Assembly: GCA_902479095.1 (NCBI GenBank) | Contig: CABSNL010000004.1 | Coordinates: 1-61,987, forward strand | From: an uncultured Collinsella sp. | GTDB lineage: Bacteria; Actinomycetota; Coriobacteriia; Coriobacteriales; Coriobacteriaceae | Direction: 5' to 3' | Length of the DNA stretch: 61,987 nucleotides | Shown: piece by piece, positions 51,616 to 61,951 of the stretch | Position numbering within the stretch: the stretch's first letter is position 1 | Layout: each line of letters starts with the position of its first letter | Notes under the pieces: generated by a model | Seen by the model: only the letters and a program-made list of their open reading frames with translations | The model's database searches: none | What the model was told of the DNA's origin: nothing | Made by a program: the position numbers and the translations under genes

Positions 51616-53319
51616 ATGAGCGATCCCTCGAACCGCGCTTCGTTGCGCGGGCAACTCACGCTGCGCGGCGTCGTCATCGGCGTCCTTGGCTGCGTGATCA
51701 TCACGGCAAGCTCGGCCTACACCGCCCTCAAGATGGGCGCACTCCCCTGGCCGATCGTCTTCGCTGCCGTCATCTCGCTGTTCTTCCTTAAGCTCATGGG
51801 CAACGCCAGCCTCAACGAGGCCAACGTCACCCACACCATCATGTCCGCAGGCGCCATGGTCGCCGGCGGCCTGGCGTTTACCATCCCGGGCGCCTGGATG
51901 CTGGGCTATGCCGACCATATCAGCTGGCTCGACATGTTTATCGTGGCGCTCGCCGGCACCATTTTGGGCCTTCTGGCGACGGCGCTCATCCACCGCCACT
52001 TTATCGTGGACGCCGCGCTGGAGTTCCCTACCGGCAATGCCGCAGCTCAGACCCTGCGTGCTACCGAGGCCGGCGGCAAGACCGGCAAGCAGCTCTTTGG
52101 CTCCATGGCCATCGCAGGTATCTACAGCGTGCTTCGCGACGCTCTGGGCGTGGTGCCCAGCATGCTGTGCACGCTCAATATCCCCGGCGTGACCTTTGCC
52201 ATCTATAACTCGCCCATGCTGCTCTCCATCGGCTTTTTGGTGGGCTTCGCCCCCGTCGCGTTCTGGTTTGCCGGCGCGCTGCTGGGCAACTTTGGCATCA
52301 TCGTTGGCGGCACCGCTGCCGGCCTGTTCGACGTTGCGACTGCGCAGGGCATCGTCAAGTCCCTGGGTATGGGCCTCATGATGGGCTTTGGCGTCGCCGT
52401 CGTCCTCAAGGACATCCTGCCGCAGGTCGCCGGTATCGTCCGTGGCCTCGCCGCCGACAGCTCCACCGACACCGACGAGCAGTCGCTCATCTCGGGCTCC
52501 CTTAAGCTCGACGCCGGTATCATCGGCCTGGGCGCTGCCGCCATCGCCGTGATCATCGCCATCGTGCTCGACCTTGGCCCCGTTCCGGCCGTCATCGTCA
52601 CGCTGTTCACCTTTGTCACCACCATCATGAGTGCGCAGAGCTGCGGCCAGACGGGCATCGACCCCATGGAGATCTTCGGCCTCATCGTCATGCTCATCGT
52701 TGCCGCCTTCGCACAGCTCGCTCAGGTCAAACTGTTCTTTATCGCCGGCATCGTGGCCGTGGCGTGCGGCCTTGCGGGCGACGTCATGAACGACTTTAAG
52801 GCCGGTGCCGTGCTGGGCACCAACCCGCGCGCACAGTGGGTCGGCCAGGCCATCGGCGGCATCGTGGGCGCCCTGGTCGCTGCCGCCGTCATGGTCGCGC
52901 TCGTCACCGCCTATGGTCCGGACGCCTTCGGTCCCGACAAGAGCTTCGTTGCCGCACAGGCAAGCGTCGTCGCCACCATGGTCTCGGGCATCCCGAGCGT
53001 GCCGTGGTTTGCGGGCGGCTTTATCGCCGGCATCGTCATGTACTGGCTCGGCATTCCGGCCATGATGATCGGCCTGGGCGTGTACCTGCCGTTCTATATG
53101 TCGCTCACGGCTTTCTTGGGCTCCTGCGTCAAACTCGCCTACGACAAGTGGGCCGCACACCGCGACGCCGCCGCCGGTCTTTCGGACGAGGAGAAGGCCG
53201 CCAAGGATGCTGCCTTCCAGGAGCAGGGCCTGGTCGTCGCCAGCGGCCTGCTCGGTGGCGAGTCTATCGTCGGCGTTATCCTGGCGTTTGTCTCCGTGGG
53301 CTTAAGCCTGCTGGGCTAA
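51616..53319 (+). CDS. OPT-family oligopeptide transporter
   Basis: 567 aa with about 14 membrane segments. Members import peptides or metal chelates by proton coupling. The N-terminus (GQLTLRGVVIGVLGCVIITASSAYTALKMGALPWPIVFAAVISLFFLK) and FPTGNAAAQTLRATEAGG are the best family signs. A short cytoplasmic hinge (DSSTDTDEQSLISGS) lies mid-chain. AAAGGAG is 6-7 nt before the ATG at 51616. It is followed by a strong terminator, then the DUF389 gene. Substrate unknown. Confidence 0.88.
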   Translation: MSDPSNRASLRGQLTLRGVVIGVLGCVIITASSAYTALKMGALPWPIVFAAVISLFFLKLMGNASLNEANVTHTIMSAGAMVAGGLAFTIPGAWMLGYADHISWLDMFIVALAGTILGLLATALIHRHFIVDAALEFPTGNAAAQTLRATEAGGKTGKQLFGSMAIAGIYSVLRDALGVVPSMLCTLNIPGVTFAIYNSPMLLSIGFLVGFAPVAFWFAGALLGNFGIIVGGTAAGLFDVATAQGIVKSLGMGLMMGFGVAVVLKDILPQVAGIVRGLAADSSTDTDEQSLISGSLKLDAGIIGLGAAAIAVIIAIVLDLGPVPAVIVTLFTFVTTIMSAQSCGQTGIDPMEIFGLIVMLIVAAFAQLAQVKLFFIAGIVAVACGLAGDVMNDFKAGAVLGTNPRAQWVGQAIGGIVGALVAAAVMVALVTAYGPDAFGPDKSFVAAQASVVATMVSGIPSVPWFAGGFIAGIVMYWLGIPAMMIGLGVYLPFYMSLTAFLGSCVKLAYDKWAAHRDAAAGLSDEEKAAKDAAFQEQGLVVASGLLGGESIVGVILAFVSVGLSLLG

Positions 53320-53344
53320 ACCCAATAACAACGCACCCGTGCAG

Positions 53345-53382
53345 AGCGCGGGGTCGGAGACCATCCGGCCCCGCGCTTTTTT
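53345..53382 (+). terminator. Intrinsic terminator of the OPT gene
   Basis: A 14-bp stem (53345-53358 with 53364-53377, one mismatch) with a short loop runs into six T, 25 nt past the stop codon. Confidence 0.92.
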
Positions 53383-53534
53383 GTCTATTTGACTCTTATG
53401 ATCCTCACGGCGTTTTTAGTCATGCCGATTGGCCTGACTTCCAGGTCAACAAACCCTGTCTGACACCTCGCTCAACGCGGTGTAGAGTAAAGACGACGGG
53501 CGGGATGCGCGGCACGTGCCAGAACGAGGTGGAC

Positions 53535-54674
53535 ATGGAACTCGATAAACAACAGCTCAAGCGACTGCGCGAGCGCCATCATCGGCGCCACGGCATCCGT
53601 CCTGCCCATAGCGAGGCCATGGAGAACGCAAGCCGCTTTCTAAAGCGGGCATTCAACATTCGCGAGGGACGCGCGCCCTATCACGTGATTCGCAAGCGCT
53701 TTGTAAACGGGGCGCGCCTGACTGGCTCACACTTATGCATCTTGATCATTGCCATGTTGATCGCGAGCATCGGCCTCGATATCGACTCGGATATCGCCAT
53801 TGTAGGCGCCATGCTCATCTGCCCGCTCATGGGCTCGGTCCTTGCCATGGCATACGGCATCGCCACGCTCGACCGCGAGATTACCCTTGAGGCCGTCGCG
53901 AGCTTGGCTCTGCAGATGGCCTTTTGCCTGGCCACGTCCACGTTGTTCTTTAAGCTCTCGCCCCTTGGCACCACCACGGCCGCCATCATCGACAATTCGA
54001 CACCGACTGTGTGGGACCTTGCCGTCGCGCTCGCGGGCGGCTTTGCGGGTGGCCTGGGCAACTCGCGCGACCAGGAACCCGCCACGCTCATCGCCGGGGT
54101 GGCTGTGGCGACCGCGCTCATGCCGCCCCTGTGCGCGGCGGGCTATGGTATCGCCATCGCAAGCGGGTCACTGTTTCTCTCGGCGCTTTACGAGTTTGGC
54201 ATCAACGTGGTCTTTATCGCACTCGCGGCCGAAGCCGTTCTGCTTCTTTTGCGCGTGCCGCTCAAGCGCGACCTCAACGGCGACGGCATTGTGACTGCCG
54301 AGGAAGATGCCGAGGTCGACGAGCTATCACGCAAGGTGCGCCGCCGCATCATTGTGGGCACGGTAGTCTTTGCCATCCCCTGCATCGTCATGACGGCGGG
54401 GTCTATTGGCTCGGCGCAGTCCGGCGTGCAGGACGGCTACGGCGTCACCGAAACCACGCGCGAGCTTGCCGCGGTGCTGCCAGGCTTTAAGGATTACACC
54501 GTCGCCGTCGAAACCTCGGCCACCGAAGGCGATGAGGAAGGCATCGTCGAGCGCGAGATTGTCGCCCATGTGACGACAGGCGAGACGCTTGGGGCACACG
54601 ACCGTCACATCGCCCGCAAGCTCATCGACCTCAATGTGCCCGAGCTCGATCGCGTGGAGTTCGATGTGAAGTGA
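53535..54674 (+). CDS. DUF389 membrane protein
   Basis: 379 aa. A basic N-terminal region (RLRERHHRRHG) precedes five or six helices (about 70-230; LCILIIAMLIASIGLDIDSDIAIVGAMLICPLMGSVLAMAYGIATLD is the DUF389 hallmark, with GLGNSRDQEPATLIAGVAVATALMPPLCAAGYGIA later). A charged loop with an EF-hand-like DLNGDGIVTAEEDAE (about 250) follows, then a last helix and a soluble C-terminal part. Function unknown. The ATG at 53535 has GAGG 5 nt upstream; the longer open frame is antisense overlap with OPT. Residues in DLNGDGIVTAEED could bind calcium, which is not a general DUF389 trait to my knowledge. Confidence 0.85.
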   Translation: MELDKQQLKRLRERHHRRHGIRPAHSEAMENASRFLKRAFNIREGRAPYHVIRKRFVNGARLTGSHLCILIIAMLIASIGLDIDSDIAIVGAMLICPLMGSVLAMAYGIATLDREITLEAVASLALQMAFCLATSTLFFKLSPLGTTTAAIIDNSTPTVWDLAVALAGGFAGGLGNSRDQEPATLIAGVAVATALMPPLCAAGYGIAIASGSLFLSALYEFGINVVFIALAAEAVLLLLRVPLKRDLNGDGIVTAEEDAEVDELSRKVRRRIIVGTVVFAIPCIVMTAGSIGSAQSGVQDGYGVTETTRELAAVLPGFKDYTVAVETSATEGDEEGIVEREIVAHVTTGETLGAHDRHIARKLIDLNVPELDRVEFDVK

Positions 54675-54748
54675 TGCCGGCGCGGGATGAATGCTCACAC
54701 AGACGCAAGTTATGACGAGGCGCAGACGCAATACGGACACGAGCAAAT

Positions 54749-54788
54749 AGCGGGGTGCAGTTCATACCCGCGCCCCGCTCGCTGTTTT
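54749..54788 (+). terminator. Terminator of the DUF389 gene
   Basis: AGCGGGG (54749-54755) pairs with CCCCGCT (54773-54779), and TTTTATT follows after a few bases. It lies 75 nt past the stop. Confidence 0.55.
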
Positions 54789-54799
54789 ATTGCCGTGAA

Positions 54800-55249
54800 T
54801 CAGACGTCCGCATCGACATCGCCAGACTCCACCGTAAACGCCGGATCGGTGCTCACAAGATAAAATCGGGTCACCTCAGTATTTCTAATTAGGTAAATCT
54901 GCCCCTGATTGCGTCGGCGCGATATATACGCAACGTGAACCGTGCCGAATTCTTCGCCGTTTTCCTTCTTTAATATCAGGATGTTGGGGTCATCCGTACG
55001 CTTAAACTGCCCGTCTGTGCAGATTCCGTCTTGATCGACCAGCTGCCATCGACAGTTGTCCTCCTCAAGAAAAGCCAGGGTTTCCCGACTCGTTTTGTCA
55101 TCCCGATAGTAACCATCAATGGCAAACCCTTCGGAAGCGCATTCCTGCATATAGGACGTTTCTCGGCTTATAGCAAACAGCCCTGTAGCGCCCAGGAGCA
55201 CAGCCAGGCAGATCACTGCAAGGGTTATCGAAATAGCACGGCGGCCCAT
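54800..55249 (-). CDS. Unrecognised membrane-anchored small protein
   Basis: 149 aa; I do not recognise the family. Residues 5-28 form one hydrophobic helix (AISITLAVICLAVLLGATGLFAI) that could be an anchor or signal peptide; no lipobox. The rest is a soluble, mixed-charge domain outside the membrane, with SEGFAIDGYYRDDKTSRETLAFLEEDNCRWQLVDQDGICTDGQFKRTDDPNILILKKENGEEFGTVHVAYI, a beta-rich pattern with two Cys. The ATG at 55249 is the only good start. It is convergent with the DUF389 gene. Codon use looks like its neighbours. Confidence 0.65.
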   Translation of the reverse strand: MGRRAISITLAVICLAVLLGATGLFAISRETSYMQECASEGFAIDGYYRDDKTSRETLAFLEEDNCRWQLVDQDGICTDGQFKRTDDPNILILKKENGEEFGTVHVAYISRRRNQGQIYLIRNTEVTRFYLVSTDPAFTVESGDVDADV

Positions 55250-55439
55250 GCTAGCCCAATCGATAGTTGTTTAACGGAGCGCGAAACATACCTGGAACCT
55301 CCGATATCAGGGGGAATGTCGCCAGCAGGCTGACGACAACTATATGTTTCTAACATCAAACCATATGGCTGCCACTCGCGGAGGGGGCATCGGCGAACGG
55401 CGTGTTTTCATACTCCATTGGTCAAACCTAAGCGCGGCT

Positions 55440-55943
55440 CTACAGCTCGTACTTGTACACGCGATAGATGTACTTCTCGGCTTCCATCTCGTAGGTGGCG
55501 ATGGGCAGTCCATAGCGATCGTACTCGGTAAAGGTCTTGGCCTGGCCCGAAGCCACGAGCATACTATTCAAATTGCCGACGCGCTGCGCGCTGCTCACAT
55601 AGCCCGAAAACAGCACGGCGATCTGGTCCTCAAGTTCGTAGGTGCGCGCCGTCTCGTCCACTGTAAAGATGCGCCCAAACGAATGCGTGCCCTTGTTGTA
55701 GTCGGTCACCACCGCGGCGCCCAGCTGGCCCCAGTCGAACTTGGGATAGCTCTCAGCCGCACCAAAGTTGTTGTCGTACAGCAGCACCTGGTAGCGACCA
55801 GTCGTTGCCATGTCAGAACTCGGCAGATACGTCACGCTGTGCTGGCCCGCATTGAGCGAAAAATCGCCCTGGGCCTGCAGTAACTTGTCCTCAAAGCCCG
55901 AACCGGCCCATTGCCACTCCTTTCTATTTCTGGATCCATCTTC
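55440..55943 (-). pseudogene. C-terminal remnant of an arylsulfotransferase (ASST) gene
   Basis: An open frame of 167 codons bounded upstream by a TGA at 55944-55946 and with no usable start: only internal GTG and ATG codons without ribosome sites. It reads AGQHSVTYLPSSDM, YQVLLYDNNFG, FSGYVSSAQRVGNLNSMLVASG and IYRVYKYEL, which match the tail of aryl-sulfate sulfotransferases of gut actinobacteria as I recall them. Full-length enzymes are about 550-620 aa, so roughly two thirds are missing. The break lies beside the hbd stop-codon hairpin, so a deletion ending there is likely. A frameshifted short gene is less likely. Confidence 0.6.
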
Positions 55944-55959
55944 TCACTGTTGGCGGACG

Positions 55960-55998
55960 AAAATGATCCGTTTTCCTCCGTCCCCGAGAGGTCATTTT
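55960..55998 (-). repeat. Stop-codon hairpin, copy 6 (hbd)
   Basis: AAAATGA (55960-55966) pairs with TCATTTT (55992-55998). The 25-nt loop contains CGGGGACGGAGG on the minus strand, with GGAAAA-type inner pairing. It begins at the base next to the hbd stop codon (55999-56001). The longer loop sets it apart from copies 1-5. Confidence 0.65.
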
Positions 55999-56958
55999 TT
56001 AGTACTTGAAGAAGCCCTCGCCCGAGCTTTCGCCCAGCTTGCCTTCGTCGAGCATTTTCTTGAGGACGGACGCCATAGCCTTAAAGTTGTAGGGCATCAT
56101 CATCTTTTTGAGCAGCGGGCTCACCAGGCCCGGGACCTTCTGATACTGCATAACGATGTTGTAAGCCGTCTGGATGCCCACCGTGTCGAACACGCGGAAC
56201 GGACCTTTGGGAGCGCCAGTGCCGCGCGTCCATGCGAGGTCGATACTCTTGGGGTCGCTGACGCCCGAGACATACAGGTCAAGGCCCGAGAGCAGCCACG
56301 GCACCAGCATAGAGTTGAGCAGGTAACCGTTCTTTTCCTTGTTGACGGGAAGTGCCAGCATGCGAATGTCGTTGGCGAAGTCGACGAGCTCGTCGAAATA
56401 GCGCTTGTCGGTCTGGTCCTGGGCCATGACCTCGGTCATGTTGTTCTTCCAGATGGAGTTGGCAAAGTGCAGCGATAGGTACTTCTCGGGGCGGCCGGTG
56501 TACTTGGCAAAGGTACTCGGCAGCAGCGTGGAGGAGTTGGTCACGACGACGGTCTTTTGCGGCAGAACCGGGGCGAGCTTCTTGTAGAAGTCGATCTTTG
56601 CCTGAGTGTCCTCAGCCATAGACTCGATGACCAGGTCGGCGCCGGCCACGGCCTTGGCAAGATCGAGCTCCAGCTTGAGTGTGGAGTAGGCACGCTCAAC
56701 GGCGGCGAGTGCCGCCTCCTTGTCGAAGGGCTGGCCGCTATCGGCGATACCGGCGCACCACTCGCCCGTACCGTCCGCTATGCCCTCGATAGCAGCGATG
56801 TACTCCTCGCGCACATGATCGATCTTGGGCTGGGTGCGGCCGATGCTGCCCTCGCTGCGCAGCCAAATCGTTACATCAAAGCCGCAGTAGGCTGCCTGAA
56901 AGGCAATCTGGCTTCCCAGCACGCCGCCGCCGGCAACGCAAACGGTCTTGTAGCTCAT
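55999..56958 (-). CDS. 3-hydroxyacyl-CoA dehydrogenase
   Basis: 319 aa. Oxidises 3-hydroxyacyl-CoA (or reduces acetoacetyl-CoA) with NAD(P). VCVAGGGVLGSQIAFQAAYCGFDVTIW is the dinucleotide-binding fold; ADLVIESMAEDTQAKIDFYKKLAPVLPQKTVVVTNSSTLLPS and LSLHFANSIWKNNMTEVM give the catalytic His-containing region; the C-terminal half is the substrate domain. It ends in GEGFFKY, the usual family close. AGAGAGGA lies 8 nt before the ATG. It is downstream of the second activase on the same strand but 417 nt apart, with a terminator between, so it is probably a separate unit. A shared CoA-thioester pathway is only suggested. Confidence 0.88.
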   Translation of the reverse strand: MSYKTVCVAGGGVLGSQIAFQAAYCGFDVTIWLRSEGSIGRTQPKIDHVREEYIAAIEGIADGTGEWCAGIADSGQPFDKEAALAAVERAYSTLKLELDLAKAVAGADLVIESMAEDTQAKIDFYKKLAPVLPQKTVVVTNSSTLLPSTFAKYTGRPEKYLSLHFANSIWKNNMTEVMAQDQTDKRYFDELVDFANDIRMLALPVNKEKNGYLLNSMLVPWLLSGLDLYVSGVSDPKSIDLAWTRGTGAPKGPFRVFDTVGIQTAYNIVMQYQKVPGLVSPLLKKMMMPYNFKAMASVLKKMLDEGKLGESSGEGFFKY

Positions 56959-57088
56959 AGGAACAGTCCTCTCTTACGTAATTCCATAGATGTGTATTTA
57001 TTCAACCGTAAGGGGACAGCACGCTGGGGGTGGGTTCTATAAACGGACGGTAATTTGCGGCGAACGGCTACATATGTTCATTATCTCA

Positions 57089-57255
57089 GGGTTCCGAGGG
57101 CGATTTTTTGTGCCACCGAGACGTCGTTTGCGGAAGTATGCGGCAAATTCCGGAACCCTTGAGCACACCCCGGTTTTCCGCCAATAAAACCGCAGGTACA
57201 GAGCTTGTACATATCCGGTATGCTCGGCCTATTCAGATTTTGCCGCATACTTCCG
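57089..57255. repeat. Interlocked inverted repeats
   Basis: GGGTTCCG (57089-57096) pairs with CGGAACCC (57151-57158). CGGAAGTATGCGGCAAA (57131-57147) is an exact inverted copy of 57239-57255, 17 bp. The two pairs overlap in arrangement, so alternative folds are possible. The loop of the first contains GATTTTTTG. This looks like a decayed mobile or REP-type unit. Confidence 0.7.
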
Positions 57256-57312
57256 AAATCTAAGTTCGCAAGGGGTAATAGCCGGGGTGTTTACGCAACA
57301 TATGTCCAGCAA

Positions 57313-57346
57313 AAACGGGTGGTAGCCGGTACGACTACCACCCGTT
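57313..57346 (-). terminator. Intrinsic terminator of the second activase gene
   Basis: A 12-bp stem, AACGGGTGGTAG (from 57315) with CTACCACCCGTT, is followed by T on the minus strand; both flanks are A/T-rich. It lies about 30 nt past the activase stop. Confidence 0.88.
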
Positions 57347-57375
57347 TGCCTCATATCTAGCCCAAAGCAGGCCAG

Positions 57376-60300
57376 CTACTTCTTAATGCCGCGTCCCAGG
57401 CGCTCAGCGACCGACGCCACGGCGCTCTCATCGACCGAGCCGCAGCTCACGCAGCCGTCATGGGCACGCATCTGGCCGGTGACCTCGTCCATCGCGAGCG
57501 GCGCCACCTTCTCGAGCTTAAAGCCCTTGCCGGCGCGCATATTCTCCTTTGCCACACTGATCATGAGCTTAATACGGTTGAGCTGGTTGACCTCGGATGC
57601 ACCGGGGTCGTAGTCCACCGCAACGATGTTGCTCTCGGGATGCTGGCGGCGCAGCTCCTTAATCACGGCCTTGCCCACCACGTGGTTGGGCAGGCACGCG
57701 AAGGGCTGCGTGCAGATGATGTTGGGTGCGCCGTGGTCGATCAGGTCGAGCATCTCGGCCGTGAGCAGCCACCCCTCGCCCATGTTGTTGCACACCGAAA
57801 GCACCGTACGGGCCTTGTCGGCCATGGTGCCGATGCGCTCGGGCGCCTCAAAGCGGCGGGACTTTTCGAGCATCTCCTCCACCGGCGTACGCATCCAGTC
57901 CACGAGCTTGATGAGCGCCTGCATGCCTGCACGCGTGGTAGCAGAGCTTCCCAGCTCGTCCTTCTGCAGCTCGGCGTTGCTCATGGAGTACAGGAAGAAG
58001 TCGAGCAGGCCCGGTACCACGGCCTCGCAGCCCTCGCGCTCGATCACGTCGACCACGTGGTTGTTGGCCGTAGGGTGGAACTTGACCAAGATCTCGCCGA
58101 CCACGCCCACGCGCGGCTTGGTGCCCTCGCCCACGAGCGGCATGGTGTCGAACGCGCGGATGGCCTCGCGGCACAGCTTGGTGTAGTTGTGGCGGTTAAA
58201 CTTAGGCGCCAGCTTGCGGGCGCGCGCCATGTACTCCTCGTAGAGCGCATTGGCGGCGCCGGGCGTTGCCTCGTACGGGCGGCAGCGGTAGAGCATCTGC
58301 ATCATCACATCGCCAAAGAGCACCGCGTACACGGCCTGCTTGAGCAGTGCCGGCGTAATCTTAAAGCCGGGGTTGTCCTCGCCGAGCGCCACGGCCGAAA
58401 GCGAAATCACCGGGATCTCGGGGTGGCCGCTCTCGCGCAGTGCCTTGCGGATGAGCGCGATGTAGTTGGTGGCACGGCAGCCGCCGCCGGTCTGGCTGAT
58501 AACCACGGCCGTCTTGGACAGGTCGTACCGACCGCTCTCGATGGCCTCCATAATCTGGCCCGTCACCAGGATCGACGGATAGCAGATGTCGTTGTTCACG
58601 TAGCGCAGGCCGGCCTCGACGGCATCGTGGTCAGTCGAGGGCAGCAGCTCCAAGTTGTAGCCAGCACCACGGAACACCTCTTTGACCAGGTCAAAGTGGA
58701 TCGGCGCCATCTGCGGGCACAGAATGGTGTAGCCCTCGTCGCGCATCTGCTCGGTAAAGGGCACCTTGGGCCACGCGGTCGAAGCACTCTCGCGCTGAGC
58801 CTCAAACGTGTACTTGCGACTCGCGAACGCGGGGGCATCCGTGGAAGGCGCCACCGGCGCGGCATCGCCCTGCTCGTAGGCCTCGCCCGCGGCCGTGGCC
58901 TCGGCCAGGCGCTCGGCCTCCTGGTCCTTGAGCGCTGCCATGAGCGAGCGGATGCGGATGCGCGCGGCGCCCAGGTTGGACACCTCGTCGATCTTGAGCA
59001 CGGTGTAGATCTTACCGCTGGCCTCCAGGATCTCCTGCACCTGGTCGGTAGTCAGGGCATCGAGACCGCAGCCGAAAGAGTTGAGCTGAATCAGGTCCAG
59101 GTCGTTGCGCATCGTCACAAAACGGGCGACGGCGTACAGGCGGCTGTGATACATCCACTGATCGACGACGCGAATCGGACGCTCGGGCTTCACCAGATGC
59201 GCGAGCGAATCCTCGGTAAAGACCGCAAAGCCAAAGCTCGAGATAAGCTCGGGCAGGGCATGGTTGATCTCGGGGTCGTTATGGTAGGGACGACCGGCGA
59301 GCACAATGCCATGGCCACCGTGGTCCTCGACCCACTTGAGAGCCTCCTCGCCCATGGTCTGGATGTCCTCGTGGAAACGCGCATCGGCCTCAAAGGCAGC
59401 GTTAACGGCGGCATCGACCTCGGAGCGCGTGATCTTAGGACCGCGCACGCGACCGCGACCGGCTTGCGCATCGGCCACGCGGTCGACGGCGAGCACCTGG
59501 TACAGACGGCGCTTGAGCTCGGTCTTGTCGTGATAGGGCACAAACGGGTACAGGAACTCGATGTTCTGCTCGCGGATCTCGTCGATGTTGAGTGCCAACG
59601 CCGTGGGGTAGCTCATGACAATGGGGCAGTTGTAGCAGTTGCCGGCGGTCGGATCCTCCTTGCGCTCCCAGCGCACGCACGGCATCCAGATAAAGTCGAC
59701 ATCGCGGTCGATGAGGTTCATCACGTGGCCGTGGCTCATCTTGGCCGGATAGCACACGCTCTCGGACGGCATGGACTCGATGCCCGCCTGGTAGGTCTTT
59801 TTGCTCGACTGGTCGGACAGCTGCACGCTAAAGCCCAGGCGCGTAAAGAACGCATGCCAGAAGGGGTAGTTCTCGTACATGTTGAGCGCGCGCGGGATGC
59901 CGACGGTGCCGCGCGGGGCCTCGTCGGGGCTCAACACCTCCCGGTTAAAGAGCAGCTCGTTTTTCTTTTTGAAGAGGTTAGGGGCCTCGGTCTTTTGTTT
60001 TTTGTGGCCGGCGCCCTTCTCGCAGCGGTTGCCGGTAATGAAGCGCCTACCGCCGCCAAAATCGTTGACGGTAAGCTGGCAGTTGTTAGAGCAACGGCCG
60101 CAACGGACATGCTTTTGCGTCACGGTAAGGTGCGCGATGTCCTCGGCAGAAAGAATGGTCGAAGTGCCGTCGGCGCCGGCGCGATCGCGGGCGAGCAGGG
60201 CCGCACCGTAGGCGCCCATGCAGCCGGCGATGTCGGGACGTACGGCATGAACGCCGGTGAGCTGCTCAAACGCACGCAGCGTAGCATCGGACATAAAGGT

Positions 60301-61951
60301 GCCGCCCTGGACGATCACCTGGCTGCCGATCTCCTTGGGGTCGCGCAGCTTAATGACCTTGAACAGGGCGTTCTTGATGACGGAATAGGACAGGCCGGCC
60401 GCGATGTCGCCCACCGTGGCGCCTTCCTTTTGCGCCTGCTTGACGCGCGAGTTCATAAAGACTGTGCAGCGACTTCCCAGGTCGACCGGGGCCTTGGCAT
60501 GGATGGCAGCGTTGGCGAACGCGCGCACGTCCATGTTCATAGAGACGGCGAAGCTCTCGATAAAGCTACCGCAACCCGACGAGCAGGCCTCGTTGAGCAT
60601 GATGTGCTCGATAACGCCGTCCTTGACGCGCAGGCACTTCATGTCCTGGCCGCCGATGTCCAGAATGAACTCGACGCCGGGCAGGAACGCCTTGGCGCCG
60701 CGCAGGTGTGCGACAGTCTCGATCTCACCGGAGTCGGCCTTGAGGGCCTCGATGAGCAGTGCCTCGCCGTAGCCCGTGGTAGTCACGTGGCCGATGGTGC
60801 AGCCGGCGGGAATGTGGTTGTAGAAATCGGCCATGATGACCTTGGCCGTGCCTAGGATGTCGCCGTTGTTGTTGCCGTACCAGGTGTGCAGCAGCTGACC
60901 GTCCTCGCCCACGAGTGCAGCCTTCATGGTGGTGGAGCCGGCGTCGATGCCGATGAACACGCGTCCGGTGTAGCCTTCGAGCTTGCCCTTGGGGACGACC
61001 TCGGTGTCGTGGCGGGTCTTGAACTCGGCAAAGTCCTCGTCGGTGGCAAAGAGCGGATCCAGACGCTCGACCTCGGCACCCTGCGTGTCACCCAGGGCAT
61101 CGATGGCCCCGATGAGCTGCGGGAACGTGCTGAGCTTGTTGGACTCGTGCGCCATGGCGGCGCCGCTCGCCACAAACAGGTGAGCGTTTTGGGGCACGAT
61201 ACGGTGCTCCTCGTCCAGATTGAGCGTGAGGTAGAAGCGGTGGCGCAGCTCGGAGAGATACTGCAGCGGGCCGCCCAGGAAGGCGACGTTGCCGCGGATG
61301 GGACGGCCGCACGCCAGGCCCGAGATGGTCTGGGTCACGACAGCCTGGAAGATGGAGGCGGCCACGTCCTCGGGGCGGGCGCCCTCGTTGAGCAGCGGCT
61401 GCACGTCGGTCTTGGCAAAAACGCCGCAGCGGCTGGCGATGGGATAGATGGTGGTGGCGTTGGCCGCGAGCTCGTTGAGGCCGCTGGCGTCGGTGTGGAG
61501 CAGGGTTGCCATCTGGTCGATGAACGCACCCGTGCCGCCGGCGCAGGTGCCGTTCATGCGCTGCTCGATGCCGTTATCGAAGTAGATGATCTTGGCGTCC
61601 TCGCCGCCCAGCTCGATAGCGACATCGGTGGCCGGGATGAGGGTCTCGACGGCACGCTTACTGGCGATGACCTCCTGGACAAACTCCAGGTCGAGCCACT
61701 GGGACAGCAGAAGGCCGCCCGAGCCGGTGATGGCGCAGGTCATCTGGGCCGTCGGCAGCACGGTCGCAGCGCCCTCGAACAGGTCGCGGGCGCAGGCACG
61801 GACGTCGGTGTGGTGGCGCTGGTACTTGGCGTAGACGATCTGGTTGTCGTCGTTGAGCACGGCAAGTTTAACGGTGGTGGAGCCCACGTCGATGCCCAGG
61901 TGCAGGTTGCCGCGAGCGTTCTCGGGGTTGAAGATCGCGCCTTCGGGGGCG
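57376..61951 (-). CDS. Second giant acyl-CoA dehydratase activase (5' end missing)
   Basis: At least 1524 genomic residues; the start lies beyond the contig end, and the first ten residues of the open frame (ending MCIRDS) are adapter. Same order as the paralogue at 2136-6575: ATPase 1 (LGIDVGSTTVKLAV; NGTCAGGTGAFIDQM; SRCGVFAKTD), ATPase 2 (IGIDAGSTTMKAAL; NEACSSGCGSFIESF; SRCTVFMNSRV), Cys knuckle (CGRCSNNC plus NRC), DUF2229 region, and an HgdB-like region with VNNDICYPSILVTGQIMEAIESG. It also ends in GCVSCGSVDESAVASVAERLG, a CxxC tail that the first copy lacks. The role is inferred as ATP-driven electron transfer to a CoA-ester reductase site; substrate unknown. No TetR gene lies downstream of it. 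Confidence 0.85.

Larger units (their letters stand above)
56959..57375. other. Non-coding region between the activase and hbd genes
   Basis: 417 nt holding the activase terminator (57313-57346) and interlocked inverted repeats (57089-57255). A further GGGGACAGCACG stretch at about 57012 lacks a clear stem. No gene is seen. Confidence 0.6.

Noticed and set aside
57460..60855. 1131-codon plus-strand frame
   Set aside because: It lies wholly antisense to the second activase; composition is that of a high-GC shadow and no motif is present.
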